Part shown: piece by piece, positions 1 through 7,800 of the stretch
Layout: each line of letters begins with the position of its first letter
Numbering within the stretch: the first letter of the stretch is position 1
Assembly: GCA_029262875.1 (NCBI GenBank)
Contig: JAJCYO010000021.1
Coordinates: 1-34,646 of the forward strand
DNA length: 34,646 nucleotides
Direction: 5' to 3'
Source of the DNA: Flavobacteriales bacterium
GTDB taxonomy: Bacteria; Bacteroidota; Bacteroidia; Flavobacteriales_E; Vicingaceae
Notes under the pieces: generated by a model
What the model was told of the DNA's origin: nothing
The model's database searches: none
Seen by the model: the letters and a program-made list of their open reading frames with translations, nothing else
Translations under genes and position numbers: made by a program

Positions 1-255
1 ACCTAACCCTGTACCTGCATTGGTATTATACACCAACATACTTACTGTTGCACTACCTGTTACAGGAGCAATGGTAGCTAAATTAGCGATACTAACTCGA
101 GGAATTAACAACCCTTTATTTGTTGAAGAAATATCCAATAATGCACCTGCATCTGGAGCAGCACCTGTTGCATTTATTCCTACGTTTTGTGCATTAAGCG
201 TAACACCTGTAAGTATTAATACAATAGCAGCCGTTTTTTGTAAAAACTTATTCAT
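1..255 (-). CDS. Secreted/surface protein, N-terminal part only (runs off the window edge)
   Basis: The minus-strand frame opens with ATG at 255 and stays open through base 1, giving 85 codons with no stop, so the gene continues outside the window. It starts with a typical Sec signal peptide (MNKFLQKTAAIVLILTGVTL, then NAQ, cleavage near residue 22). A stretch beginning NVGINATGAAPDAGALLDIS and continuing with KGLLIPRV and LVYNTNAGTG follows. This opening is familiar from large Bacteroidota surface proteins that often carry tail-fibre-like or T9SS-sorted C-termini, but the C-terminus is not visible here, so no function can be given. It was not captured as a long open frame because it is truncated; the plus-strand frame over it is a shadow. 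It has its own well-formed promoter and a repeat-containing leader (254-342). Confidence 0.8.
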   Translation of the reverse strand, partial: MNKFLQKTAAIVLILTGVTLNAQNVGINATGAAPDAGALLDISSTNKGLLIPRVSIANLATIAPVTGSATVSMLVYNTNAGTGLG

Positions 256-287
256 TGTTGTTAATTTTAAATTGTTGTTAATTTTAA
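254..287 (-). repeat. Perfect 17-bp tandem duplication in the leader, touching the start codon
   Basis: The plus-strand unit ATTGTTGTTAATTTTAA occurs at 254-270 and again at 271-287 with no mismatch. On the coding (minus) strand this gives two copies of TTAAAATTAACAACAAT; the second runs into the ATG at 255-253. The duplication therefore doubles the sequence just upstream of the start codon, where ribosome access is set. Copy number could vary by slippage. Confidence 0.95.
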
Positions 288-291
288 TTAG

Positions 292-308
292 ATCTAAACA
301 GTTTAGAT
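292..308. promoter_or_regulatory. 17-bp perfect palindrome at the predicted transcription start (operator candidate)
   Basis: ATCTAAAC-A-GTTTAGAT has two perfect 8-bp arms around one central base. It lies just downstream of the predicted -7 element (312-319), so on the minus strand it would cover the transcription start point. A one-base loop cannot form a full hairpin, which favours a protein-binding dyad over a terminator. The regulator is unknown. Confidence 0.55.
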
Positions 309-311
309 TAA

Positions 312-342
312 CAAAATTAGACCTACAGTCCTTATAAATCAA
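312..342 (-). promoter_or_regulatory. Bacteroidota-type promoter for the truncated surface protein
   Basis: On the minus strand, TTG at 342-340 is followed after 20 bp by TAATTTTG at 319-312. This fits the TTG-N19..21-TAnnTTTG pattern of the Bacteroidota primary sigma factor. The predicted start point near 306 leaves a leader of about 50 nt before the ATG at 255, containing the palindrome and the tandem repeat. Confidence 0.6.
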
Positions 343-564
343 TTAATGTGAATTTTTTAACTTAAAGCTTAGTTTTATTTAAAAAATTAGACTAATCCTA
401 TGATTTTTTCTATAAAACACCAATATTTCCCTACTAACGCAAATTAGACGAAAAAAAATAAATAGATGGTTGCTTTAATTCTACGTAAGGGTTTATACGC
501 AGTAATTATCCTGAATAAATAATGAGAAAAAAGGCTATAGAAATTTTTACTTTTTCAAGCAAAT

Positions 565-2655
565 TTATTCTTTTAAAAATTTGAGTTTTTGGATTTGATT
601 GCCATACTCAACAGTAACAAAATATAATCCTTGTGAATATTTATTCATATCCACTGCAATTTCATTTAATCCTTTCACTAAAGCGTTTTTTTGATTTACA
701 ATTAAGCTTCCCTGAATGTTATATATTTTCACATATATTTCTGACTGCTCACTCTTAGATTTCAACGAAATGTTTAAGTCAGATGTTACCGGGTTAGGGA
801 ACAAGGTTAAATCGTCAATATTGGAAATATTCACCGATACCATATCAAAATACTCAGAAGCGCCATTAAAATCAGTTTGTTTTAATCTATAATAACTTAC
901 TCCTTTGTAAGGATCTTCATCTACCGTTATATAATTATTTATAGAAGTAGAGTTTCCAGCACCGGGCATTTCTAATACATACTCAAAATTAATTCCATCT
1001 GTAGAGCGTTCAATCGTAAAGAAATCATTGTTAATTTCTGCGGCTGTTCTCCAGTTCAATATAACTCCATATTTACCTTCATTTAAAACAGCTTGTGCAG
1101 TAAATGATACCAGTGTTACTGGTAAAACCGTTGGGCTAGTTGTTCCCAACGTAATATTAGAAGGGTTAACTCCTGATCCTGCTCCTGCCCCAATACCATC
1201 ATCAGTTGCACTAACTCCATTTTGAAAACCTGTATTGGCATTACATGCTGGATCTACATTTGCATCATAACAGAACGTATACAATTGACAGGTATAATTA
1301 TTATTCAGCAAGTTTCCATCACCCCATGCTGGGTTTCCGCAACCACCTTGTGTCGGGTGTGTAAAATCCCAAGAAATAACATTCCCTGCTAAATTAGCAT
1401 TCCAAGTTCCTGTAGCAGCACCGCCACATAATGAATGAAATCCAGTATTGTTTCCATTTGGCGTAAAATTAGTTGGATTAGTCCAACATGCCCCTAAGGT
1501 CACATCAAAATACTTTAACCACTCCCAACCAACATTCATAATGTAAACGTTTTCACAAATCGTATAGGTTCCAGTCATTAATGCTGGATCTTGAGTAGCT
1601 GGTGGCGCTGCCCCATCCCATGTTTGATAGTACCCTTGATTAGCTGGTTGTCCAGCTGGTATTGCTGCGCACCCATTGGTTACATCCAATTCCAATCCGG
1701 TTGTAAAACAAGTCACCTCTATGTCATAGCTGTCTATTCCATCATTTTGGGAGTCTACTACAAAATAATAATCAGCTACTCCCGCTCCTACGTTATATTC
1801 AAGAAAATTAGTTGCAGTACCAAACAAACCAGTAGCAATAGTTAACTGTCCACCATCATCACAAGCTGGTGGTGCACATGGGTTCCCTAAAGCAATTAAT
1901 TCTAAATAAGTATCGTTTCCATCAACCACATTGGTAAGGTTTATTCTAATCGCCCCACCATTGGCAGCATCTGGCCATTGAACCACATAATAATGATCTC
2001 CACCTGGTGTAGCAATTGGGGTAAAAAATGGTGCACCAGTTGTATGGCAAGTATAGCTTCCTTGGTCATTTGTATTTCCTACACTTGTTTCTCCAACCAG
2101 TACAGGGTCTCCACAATCTATTCGATCAGCATTGGCACAATCATCTCCGCCACCGCCTCCGCCACCGCCTCCGGTAGTGGTTACAGATAAACAACCAGTC
2201 ATTGTAGCATTACTGTTCCAATCTTGAAGTCTGATGATGTATATGTTTCCCAAAACAGAACCAAATGCCACAGATTCATTGGCATTGTTACAACAATTAT
2301 CAGAACATCCTTGAAAAACTATAGCTCCACATCCCGCAGTTGCATCATAGACATGCAGCACTGGATCATAAGCATTCCCCGGGTTAAAGGCAACTGTAAT
2401 GGCATTCCCATCACCAACAAACCACCCCCATCCATCATCAACCCCTGAAGAATTACATGATCCTGGATTAAACAAAGGGGTCATTCCTGCAGTTGAGACA
2501 TTGTAACATGTTCCATCTAAAGGCCATTGATTTGCTCCAGCAAAACCACATGGGTTATTCACTAAAGCCTGTCCAAAAGAGAGAACAGTTAAAAAACTAA
2601 AAAGCCCAACTAAAGATAGCCGTCTTAATGATTTTATATTGTAAATTTTAGCCAT
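565..2655 (-). CDS. Secreted protein with type IX secretion C-terminal sorting domain
   Basis: The product is 696 aa and is exported. A Sec signal peptide (residues 1-29, ending LSFGQ) is followed by a Cys- and Gly-rich region. A run of nine glycines (162-170) acts as a linker. Next comes a domain resembling a bacterial pre-peptidase C-terminal (PPC-like) beta-sandwich (about 171-310), then a second Cys-rich unit. A segment starting LPVTLVSF (511-613), with NWRTAAEINN and YYRLKQTDFNG, is the usual pre-sorting module. The last 83 residues (614-696; FPNPV, IYNIQG, GLYFV, ending KLKFLKE) are a type A T9SS sorting domain. It should therefore cross the outer membrane through SprA, whose gene is in this window. 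No catalytic motif was recognised; an adhesin or structural role is possible. The start lies 6 bp after the stop of the upstream small gene, so the two are probably co-transcribed. Confidence 0.9.
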   Translation of the reverse strand: MAKIYNIKSLRRLSLVGLFSFLTVLSFGQALVNNPCGFAGANQWPLDGTCYNVSTAGMTPLFNPGSCNSSGVDDGWGWFVGDGNAITVAFNPGNAYDPVLHVYDATAGCGAIVFQGCSDNCCNNANESVAFGSVLGNIYIIRLQDWNSNATMTGCLSVTTTGGGGGGGGGDDCANADRIDCGDPVLVGETSVGNTNDQGSYTCHTTGAPFFTPIATPGGDHYYVVQWPDAANGGAIRINLTNVVDGNDTYLELIALGNPCAPPACDDGGQLTIATGLFGTATNFLEYNVGAGVADYYFVVDSQNDGIDSYDIEVTCFTTGLELDVTNGCAAIPAGQPANQGYYQTWDGAAPPATQDPALMTGTYTICENVYIMNVGWEWLKYFDVTLGACWTNPTNFTPNGNNTGFHSLCGGAATGTWNANLAGNVISWDFTHPTQGGCGNPAWGDGNLLNNNYTCQLYTFCYDANVDPACNANTGFQNGVSATDDGIGAGAGSGVNPSNITLGTTSPTVLPVTLVSFTAQAVLNEGKYGVILNWRTAAEINNDFFTIERSTDGINFEYVLEMPGAGNSTSINNYITVDEDPYKGVSYYRLKQTDFNGASEYFDMVSVNISNIDDLTLFPNPVTSDLNISLKSKSEQSEIYVKIYNIQGSLIVNQKNALVKGLNEIAVDMNKYSQGLYFVTVEYGNQIQKLKFLKE
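2149..2172 (-). repeat. 12-bp tandem repeat encoding the poly-Gly linker
   Basis: GCCACCGCCTCC occurs twice without mismatch (2149-2160 and 2161-2172); read on the minus strand it encodes eight of the nine glycines of the linker at residues 162-170. It is GC-rich in an AT-rich genome and keeps frame if copies are gained or lost, so linker length could vary between strains. Confidence 0.9.
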
Positions 2656-2661
2656 AGGAAA

Positions 2662-3093
2662 TTAGTTTAAATTGTTCTTTTTTAAATACTTCTTGGTAGA
2701 CTTTAAAGTAATCAATTGTTTTTTAAGTTCTTTTAGGTAAGATTCATCAGACTTATTCTTTTTAATTGCATTTTTCAACACTTTTATCTCCTGATTGATG
2801 ATTTTTTCACTTCTTATTAAATCTGGGTGAATTTTTTGAGTATTCAGGTTAATTGTTTGATTGCTAATATTTTGAGGATAAATTCTCTCATTTGAGCTAT
2901 TGCTCTTTTGTGTTTTTCCTTTAGCTGTACCTTTTAAATTTTCTGAAGGGACATGTTTAACTGCTTTTGCAGGACTCTCAGTAACTGTAGGCTTTTCTTT
3001 GCCTTCTACCCCTGCCACCTGAGCGTTTGACACTACGGAAAATAGTAAGAAAATTGAAGTAACAATTGTAGGTATTAGTGTAAAATTTTTCAT
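2662..3093 (-). CDS. Small basic secreted protein, unknown function
   Basis: Starting at the ATG at 3093, the product is 143 aa. The longest open frame begins four codons earlier at a TTG (3105), but the ATG gives a clean signal peptide (MKNFTLIPTIVTSIFLLFSV, ending SNAQ, cleavage near residue 25) and is preferred. The mature part is lysine-rich and low-complexity in the first half (SPAKAVKH, KGTAKGKTQKSNSSN). The second half is strongly charged and probably helical or coiled-coil (QEIKVLKNAIKKNKSDE, LKELKKQLITLK). I do not recognise the family. It lies 6 bp upstream of the T9SS cargo gene, which suggests co-expression and perhaps a shared periplasmic or surface role. An operator-like dyad lies about 60 bp upstream of the start. 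Confidence 0.7.
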   Translation of the reverse strand: MKNFTLIPTIVTSIFLLFSVVSNAQVAGVEGKEKPTVTESPAKAVKHVPSENLKGTAKGKTQKSNSSNERIYPQNISNQTINLNTQKIHPDLIRSEKIINQEIKVLKNAIKKNKSDESYLKELKKQLITLKSTKKYLKKNNLN

Positions 3094-3153
3094 ATTAGGA
3101 TGCAAAATAAATTTAACATATAAACAGTTAATTATTAAATATAAACAATATCA

Positions 3154-3177
3154 TGGTACCAATACGTATTTTTACCA
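3154..3177. promoter_or_regulatory. 24-bp interrupted dyad upstream of the small-protein/T9SS-cargo pair (operator candidate)
   Basis: The left half TGGTACCAATAC and right half GTATTTTTACCA are inverted copies matching at 10 of 12 positions. The outer arms TGGTA/TACCA and the core AATACGTATT share one centre (between 3165 and 3166). It lies 61-84 bp upstream of the ATG at 3093. No consensus promoter is obvious beside it. It could instead be a weak hairpin ending the DUF4296 transcript, but there is no U-tract on the minus strand. Confidence 0.45.
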
Positions 3178-3234
3178 CAAATAGTTGCTTCTAAATAGGT
3201 GTTTTCACTGAAAAATTTATTCTGAAAAAAGGTG

Positions 3235-3588
3235 CTAATTGTTTTGGAACTCCGTTTGCTTTACGGATAAGTTATTTATTACTTCTACATACATTTCTTC
3301 CAATGCCTTAGGATGTTCACAATAGTAAACTAAACTGATGTTAAATTGCTCTTTAGAAATACTGAAATCAGTATATACTTCTTCAAACAATAGTTGTTGA
3401 TTAATCGTGCTATCTTGTTTTGAGAACTTAAGTTTAATAAGTGCCTGTGTCAACTCTATTTCTGTAAGAACCTCCACCATTTTTTCTTGTGGAATTACAC
3501 CTTCAGGAACTTCCTCTTTTCCATTACCGCATGATACTGCGATAAGAACGATCATAAAAAAAGCACTATATTTTAATCTATTTTTCAT
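3235..3588 (-). CDS. DUF4296-family lipoprotein
   Basis: The product is 117 aa with a lipoprotein signal peptide whose lipobox ends IAVSC at Cys20, so it is probably lipid-anchored. The mature part (VIPQEKMVEVLTEIELTQAL, then YCEHPKALEEMYVEVINNLS near the C-terminus) matches the short all-helical DUF4296 family found in Bacteroidota. In that family a conserved 'IP.e.M..il.eihl.ea' opening precedes a helix containing 'P..l..iy..v...l'. The family has no established function. The start codon sits only 8 nt after a strong hairpin (3597-3630), so expression depends either on read-through from the upstream lipoprotein gene or on a promoter within the hairpin region. Confidence 0.75.
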   Translation of the reverse strand: MKNRLKYSAFFMIVLIAVSCGNGKEEVPEGVIPQEKMVEVLTEIELTQALIKLKFSKQDSTINQQLLFEEVYTDFSISKEQFNISLVYYCEHPKALEEMYVEVINNLSVKQTEFQNN

Positions 3589-3596
3589 TGTAAAAG

Positions 3597-3630
3597 AAAG
3601 CCCTATTCTGAAAAACTAGAATAGGGCTTT
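3597..3630 (-). terminator. Strong intrinsic-terminator hairpin
   Basis: Perfect 13-bp arms AAAGCCCTATTCT (3597-3609) and AGAATAGGGCTTT (3618-3630) enclose an 8-nt loop. It begins 20 bp after the stop of the 182-aa lipoprotein gene on the minus strand, and the downstream side is T-rich (CTTTTA). It ends 8 nt before the ATG of the next gene, so it may double as a control on that gene's expression. Confidence 0.8.
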
Positions 3631-3649
3631 GAATATCTTTAGTTTATTT

Positions 3650-4198
3650 TTAAGCAGCTACTTCCCCTGGCTTGTTTGTTGCCTTTATCGTTTTTGCCGC
3701 TTCTAGCATTTTTTCAATCATACCAGATCCGTATTCTCCATCTATTACATCTCTAACTTCAAAAATATCTGTGCCAACTTCTGCTTTGTATAAGAAATGA
3801 TTTTGTGTTTTAACGCCAGAATCCGGAATATCTTGTGTGTAAATGATTGCATTTTCTTCTTCTTTAATAATTTCTGAAGTAAAAACTAAATCATCTTGTA
3901 AATCCATTTTTAACAATGCGATGTCTCCTTCACCAAACATAATCTCTAAACCAAAATCCAATCCGACAACTATTTCCAATGCTCCTCTTTCGGTAAGCAC
4001 CACCTCAGGTGCTCCATGAATTTCAGCTTCTGGAACCATTACAGTTAAATCAAACCCCCATTCAGATAGGTTTAGTTCTTCGAATCCTTTCAATTCTACC
4101 GCTTCAAGCGTTTCATCAACAGTTTCATCAGTACCACTACCACAAGCGGTGATTGAGAAGGCAATAATTACTGCAAAAAAATACGTTAATCCTTTCAT
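3650..4198 (-). CDS. Putative lipoprotein, unknown function
   Basis: The product is 182 aa. Its signal peptide ends in lipobox SITAC (Cys19), followed by a short acidic linker (GSGTDETVDETLE). The mature region is acidic and appears to be a mixed alpha/beta fold (GALEIVVGLDFGLEIMFG, then NHFLYKAEVGTDIFEVRDVI and a C-terminal helix MIEKMLEAAKTIKA). I do not recognise a family. It is probably a single-gene transcript: a good Bacteroidota promoter sits directly upstream (4218-4247) and a strong terminator directly downstream (3597-3630). Confidence 0.75.
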   Translation of the reverse strand: MKGLTYFFAVIIAFSITACGSGTDETVDETLEAVELKGFEELNLSEWGFDLTVMVPEAEIHGAPEVVLTERGALEIVVGLDFGLEIMFGEGDIALLKMDLQDDLVFTSEIIKEEENAIIYTQDIPDSGVKTQNHFLYKAEVGTDIFEVRDVIDGEYGSGMIEKMLEAAKTIKATNKPGEVAA

Positions 4199-4217
4199 TT
4201 TAAAATAGATTTAGGAG

Positions 4218-4247
4218 CAAATATAAATGAAAAAAATTAAACACTAA
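4218..4247 (-). promoter_or_regulatory. Promoter for the 182-aa lipoprotein gene
   Basis: The minus strand carries TATATTTG (4225-4218), a perfect match to TAnnTTTG. The triplet TTA sits 19 bp upstream (4247-4245), one base off the usual TTG. The predicted start near 4212 gives a short leader of about 14 nt before ATG 4198. It lies in the 66-bp gap after the macroglobulin C-terminal fragment. Confidence 0.5.
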
Positions 4248-4264
4248 TTCTATTCTTGTTTGAA

Positions 4265-4894
4265 TTATTTTTTTGTTCCAACATTTACTCTAATACCCTC
4301 TGAATGAGAAGTGAATTCTGGCGCATACATGCATTGAATACTCGTTATACCATTGGAGAAATCTCCACTCATATTTACCCTCAACGGATATTCAAAAACA
4401 TAAGTTCCTTTTCTTAAGTAATCAAAAAAGAAATTTGTAGAAGCATCTTTTGTGCTTTCATAATACCCTAATCCATCTTGATAACGGTACCCTGAGAATA
4501 CATTAATTGGTTCTAACCCGGCTGCCCTCATGTCTTTCATGTGTACATATTCCATATCTCTATCTACTCTCAACTCTATTCTAACTTTAATTTTATCGCC
4601 TGGTTTTAATTTTGTCCCTTCAACAATTGGTGTTATTACTGGTCCTGAATCAGAATTACGTTGCAAGAATAATTTCTTAACCAATTTTAATGGTGTTTCT
4701 GCTGGCGTAATTTTATCCAATTGTTCAAAATATTGCCAATACATTGCACCCCAAGCAACGCCATCATCTTTTTTGGAAACAGTCACATTCCCCATCTTTG
4801 GTTTAATGGCTGTTTTATTCCATGATGTTTTAAAGTAACCCGTCCCTGCTTCTACTTTTACATCATCCAGTTTTTTAGGGTCAATAAGTTCATT
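4265..4894 (-). pseudogene. Detached C-terminal part of the alpha-2-macroglobulin gene, after an in-frame TGA
   Basis: This stretch is in the same frame as the large macroglobulin gene and continues it directly after TGA at 4897-4895. The codons after the stop read NELIDPKKLDDVKVEAGTGY and go on to KTSWNKTAIKPKMGNVTVSK. There is no other stop until TAA at 4265. The content (VTVSKKDDGVAWGAMYWQYF, TPLKLVKKLFL, GDKIKVRIELRVDRDMEYV) is the usual C-terminal domain of Bacteroidota alpha-2-macroglobulins, after the thioester domain. The first in-frame ATG (4795) lies 33 codons past the TGA, so a separately made 176-aa piece would lack the start of the domain and any signal peptide. A single G-to-T change turning GGA (Gly) into TGA would explain it. 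Real nonsense mutation, sequencing error and read-through are all open. Confidence 0.75.
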
Positions 4895-7800
4895 TCATAC
4901 TTTTATTTCTACCAATTGATCACTTGCTAACAAATCAGTTCCTCTAAGCAATAAAGCATAACAAGCTTCCGTGGTTGCTTTAGTTGTTTTCCAATCTTGC
5001 GTTTGTTTTTGTTTTAACAACCATACTTTCATTGCTTCTACGCTTTCTTTATCATTAGCCACTTCATCAAAAGCTTCAATTAATAGTGCTTGTGTTTCAA
5101 TAGGGGCTTGATACCAATAATAACCACCTCTATTATCTTTCCAATACATGCCGAGTTCGTCATGAAGAATTGCATTTTCTTTTAATGAAGCAATTATCTT
5201 ATGTTCCACCTGAATACCAGATTTTGGTTTACCATCTCTATGCAATGCCAACGCAATCATTCCCTGCATGTACCTACTTTTATTTAACCAATATTTTTTA
5301 GCCTGCCCATGATAGTAAGCATATGCTTCTTTGTTTCTCGAATTAATTTCTACATCTTTCAAGAAATAACTACGTGCATATAGGTATTGAATAACTGTGC
5401 TGTTTAAATGATCCTTTTCCATATCCACACTGTGCTTCTTCAACCAATCATAATCTTCTCTCATCCTATTGTCTAAATAACGAACGGCTTTTTGAACCAT
5501 GTTCCATGTCTTGTAATCACTCCTAATGTTCTTCACCCCAAGATGATCTAAATGACCCATTCCTGTTACAATATGTTGTGTCATGTATCTACTTTCTGGC
5601 ATTCCTTTAAACCATGTCCAACCACCATTAGCAACTTGCAATTGTTGTAATTTCTTCATTGCTCTACCCAATTCATTACTCATTCGATTTAAATCAAATA
5701 ACAAACCAACACGTTTCTTACGTTCACTTTCATTTTGAGAATTTAACACCCAAGGCGTTTCTTCTAAAATCAATGATTTTAATTCTTGGTTTTTTTCCAA
5801 ATTAGATAGAAATGCCTCTGGGCTACTTTTTTTCCAGCTTTCAAAAACGTTTTTAATTTTTGGGTTTGAATTTGCAATATGTGATGCTATTGAGTTTGCA
5901 TAAAAACGACTAAAAGTTTGTTCAGCACATTCGTAAGGATATTCCATTAAATAAGGTAAAGCTTGTATTGCATACCATGCTGGATTAGAGGTGAACTCTA
6001 ATGTTAATTTATGGTGTTTTAATGTATTGGAGTTATTGTTTATGAGCTTATTGAACTTAAAACTCTTCGTTTGATTCCCTCTGATTGGGAGTGGCATTGA
6101 TTCAGTAACCAACATTCTATTAGTTAATACAGGAATCCCCATTTCTTCACCATCTGTGAAGTTTCCTGCTTTTGCTATTACTTTATAAGTAATAGCCGAA
6201 TAACCTTCCGGGATTTCAATTTGCCAATTTACAGAAGTACTCTTTCCTTTCTTCACGGCAAACGAAAGTGTCTCGTTTCCGACTACTAATTTATCTGAAA
6301 TTAACTTAGATGTTAATGCATCGTAAAAGAAAATTTTAGCTCCTCCACTTAACGCTTTATCTGAAAGATTAGTGATTTTAGTACTGAAGGTCATTTTATC
6401 ATTTTCCCTAAAAAAACGTGGTGCATTTGGATATACCATTAAGTCCTTTTGGGTTACGGTTTCTTCGTAAATCATTCCAGTTTTTAAATCCTTGGTATGT
6501 GCCAATCCCATAAATTTCCATTTAGTTAACGCCTCTGGAATGATAAATTTAATGATGACCTCACCTTCCGAATTTGTAGTCAAATGGGGATAAAAGAAGG
6601 CTGTTTCAGCAAAATTCTTACGTGCTTTAACTTCTGCAAAATCTTTCCCGCTTATTGCTTGTTGATTAGCTTCTCCAGATTTCACCCCTCCTAAGGTTGC
6701 AGAAACTGTAGTAGCATCTCTTGATGGTATATTTGCGTTACCAGCAACAACTCCTGGAACTGCTTTTAACATATTATCCATATTCTTACTGTCTTTCTTG
6801 GATTTTTCAGCATAACCATAAGCACCACTTCTATCTTCATCATCCATGATGGATTCTTCTTCAGCAATTTCAGAAGAAAACAACATATCTCCTTCATAGT
6901 ATCCATCATAATATTCATATCGATTTCTATACCTGTTTCCATAGTGGTAACCAAACCAGTTTAACCTGTCGTATACTTTTCTTTTTAACCCTGTCAGCCC
7001 TTTATTCCAATGATAAGCCATCAACTCTGAGTTGGCATAAGAAAAGGAAGAATTACTTTGCCAGTACCTGTTACTGTAATCATAATACAACACATCCAAG
7101 CCCCAATAGTTAGGACGAAAAGCATCTAATGAAGCATCATATAATGCAGCAACCATTTCTGCCGCCACTTTTTCTCCTTTCTTCCCCTTAATTTTAATCT
7201 TCCATTCTTCTTTTTGTCCAGGAAGTAGTTTATTTCTAAATGTCTCAAATTCCAAATCAAGCATCTTATTGGTGTGAGGAACTGTAACAGGGGATGAATA
7301 CGTGAATTTCCTTCCATGCCTTACAAAAGTAAAGTGTACTTGAAAATTTCCTCTGTATTTTTCCAAGATTGGAATGGTAATCTTCTTTTGTTGTCCACTA
7401 ATTTTAATCCACTCTTTATGAGCCACCTTATTCCTGTGTTCAATTTCATACATTACGTTGACATCTTTCGCTGCAGAACCAATTAAAAACTGAGCCACTT
7501 CACCCGGCTCTCCTTTCTTTTTTAATGGGGTAAACCAACCTATTTCATTTACCGGAACATGTTTCTCAAATTCTCCAAAAACAGTAAAGTATTTTACTTC
7601 CTTAACTTCTTGTCCATACTTATCTTTAGTGGTTGCTTCAAGTACATAGTGACCCGATGCCCATTCTGGCAAATGATATAACTCTATGGCTTCTCTATTG
7701 GCCGTATTAAAATTATGATCATAAACCTTTATGTTTTTCTCCCATTTGTATTTGTTGTTTTCATCCTCATATACATCTAATGGGAATTCTTTTAAGTAAT

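Larger units (their letters stand above)
256..564. other. 309-bp AT-rich intergenic region with repeated 9-mers
   Basis: This lies between the 3' end of the T9SS cargo gene and the start of the truncated surface protein, both on the minus strand. Besides the tandem repeat, palindrome and promoter listed separately, it holds three exact copies of AAATTAGAC (314-322, 384-392, 441-449), the first overlapping the promoter -7 element. It also has an 11-bp palindrome ATTAGaCTAAT at 386-396 and a weak hairpin at 481-502 (CTACGTA/TACGCAG, one G-U pair on the minus-strand RNA, no U-tract) that might help end the upstream transcript. No coding signal was seen. Confidence 0.7.

Noticed and set aside
20-337. 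Plus-strand open frame of 105 codons at the window start
   Set aside because: It is the antisense shadow of the truncated minus-strand surface protein (1-255), which has a signal peptide and family-like sequence; the plus-strand product is low-complexity past its middle.
4895-4897. TGA as a sense codon (Gly, as in some candidate phyla, or selenocysteine)
   Set aside because: The gene ending at 26987 uses TGA as its stop, the genes are plainly Bacteroidota, and no SECIS-like structure was evident after the codon. Nonsense mutation or error is simpler.
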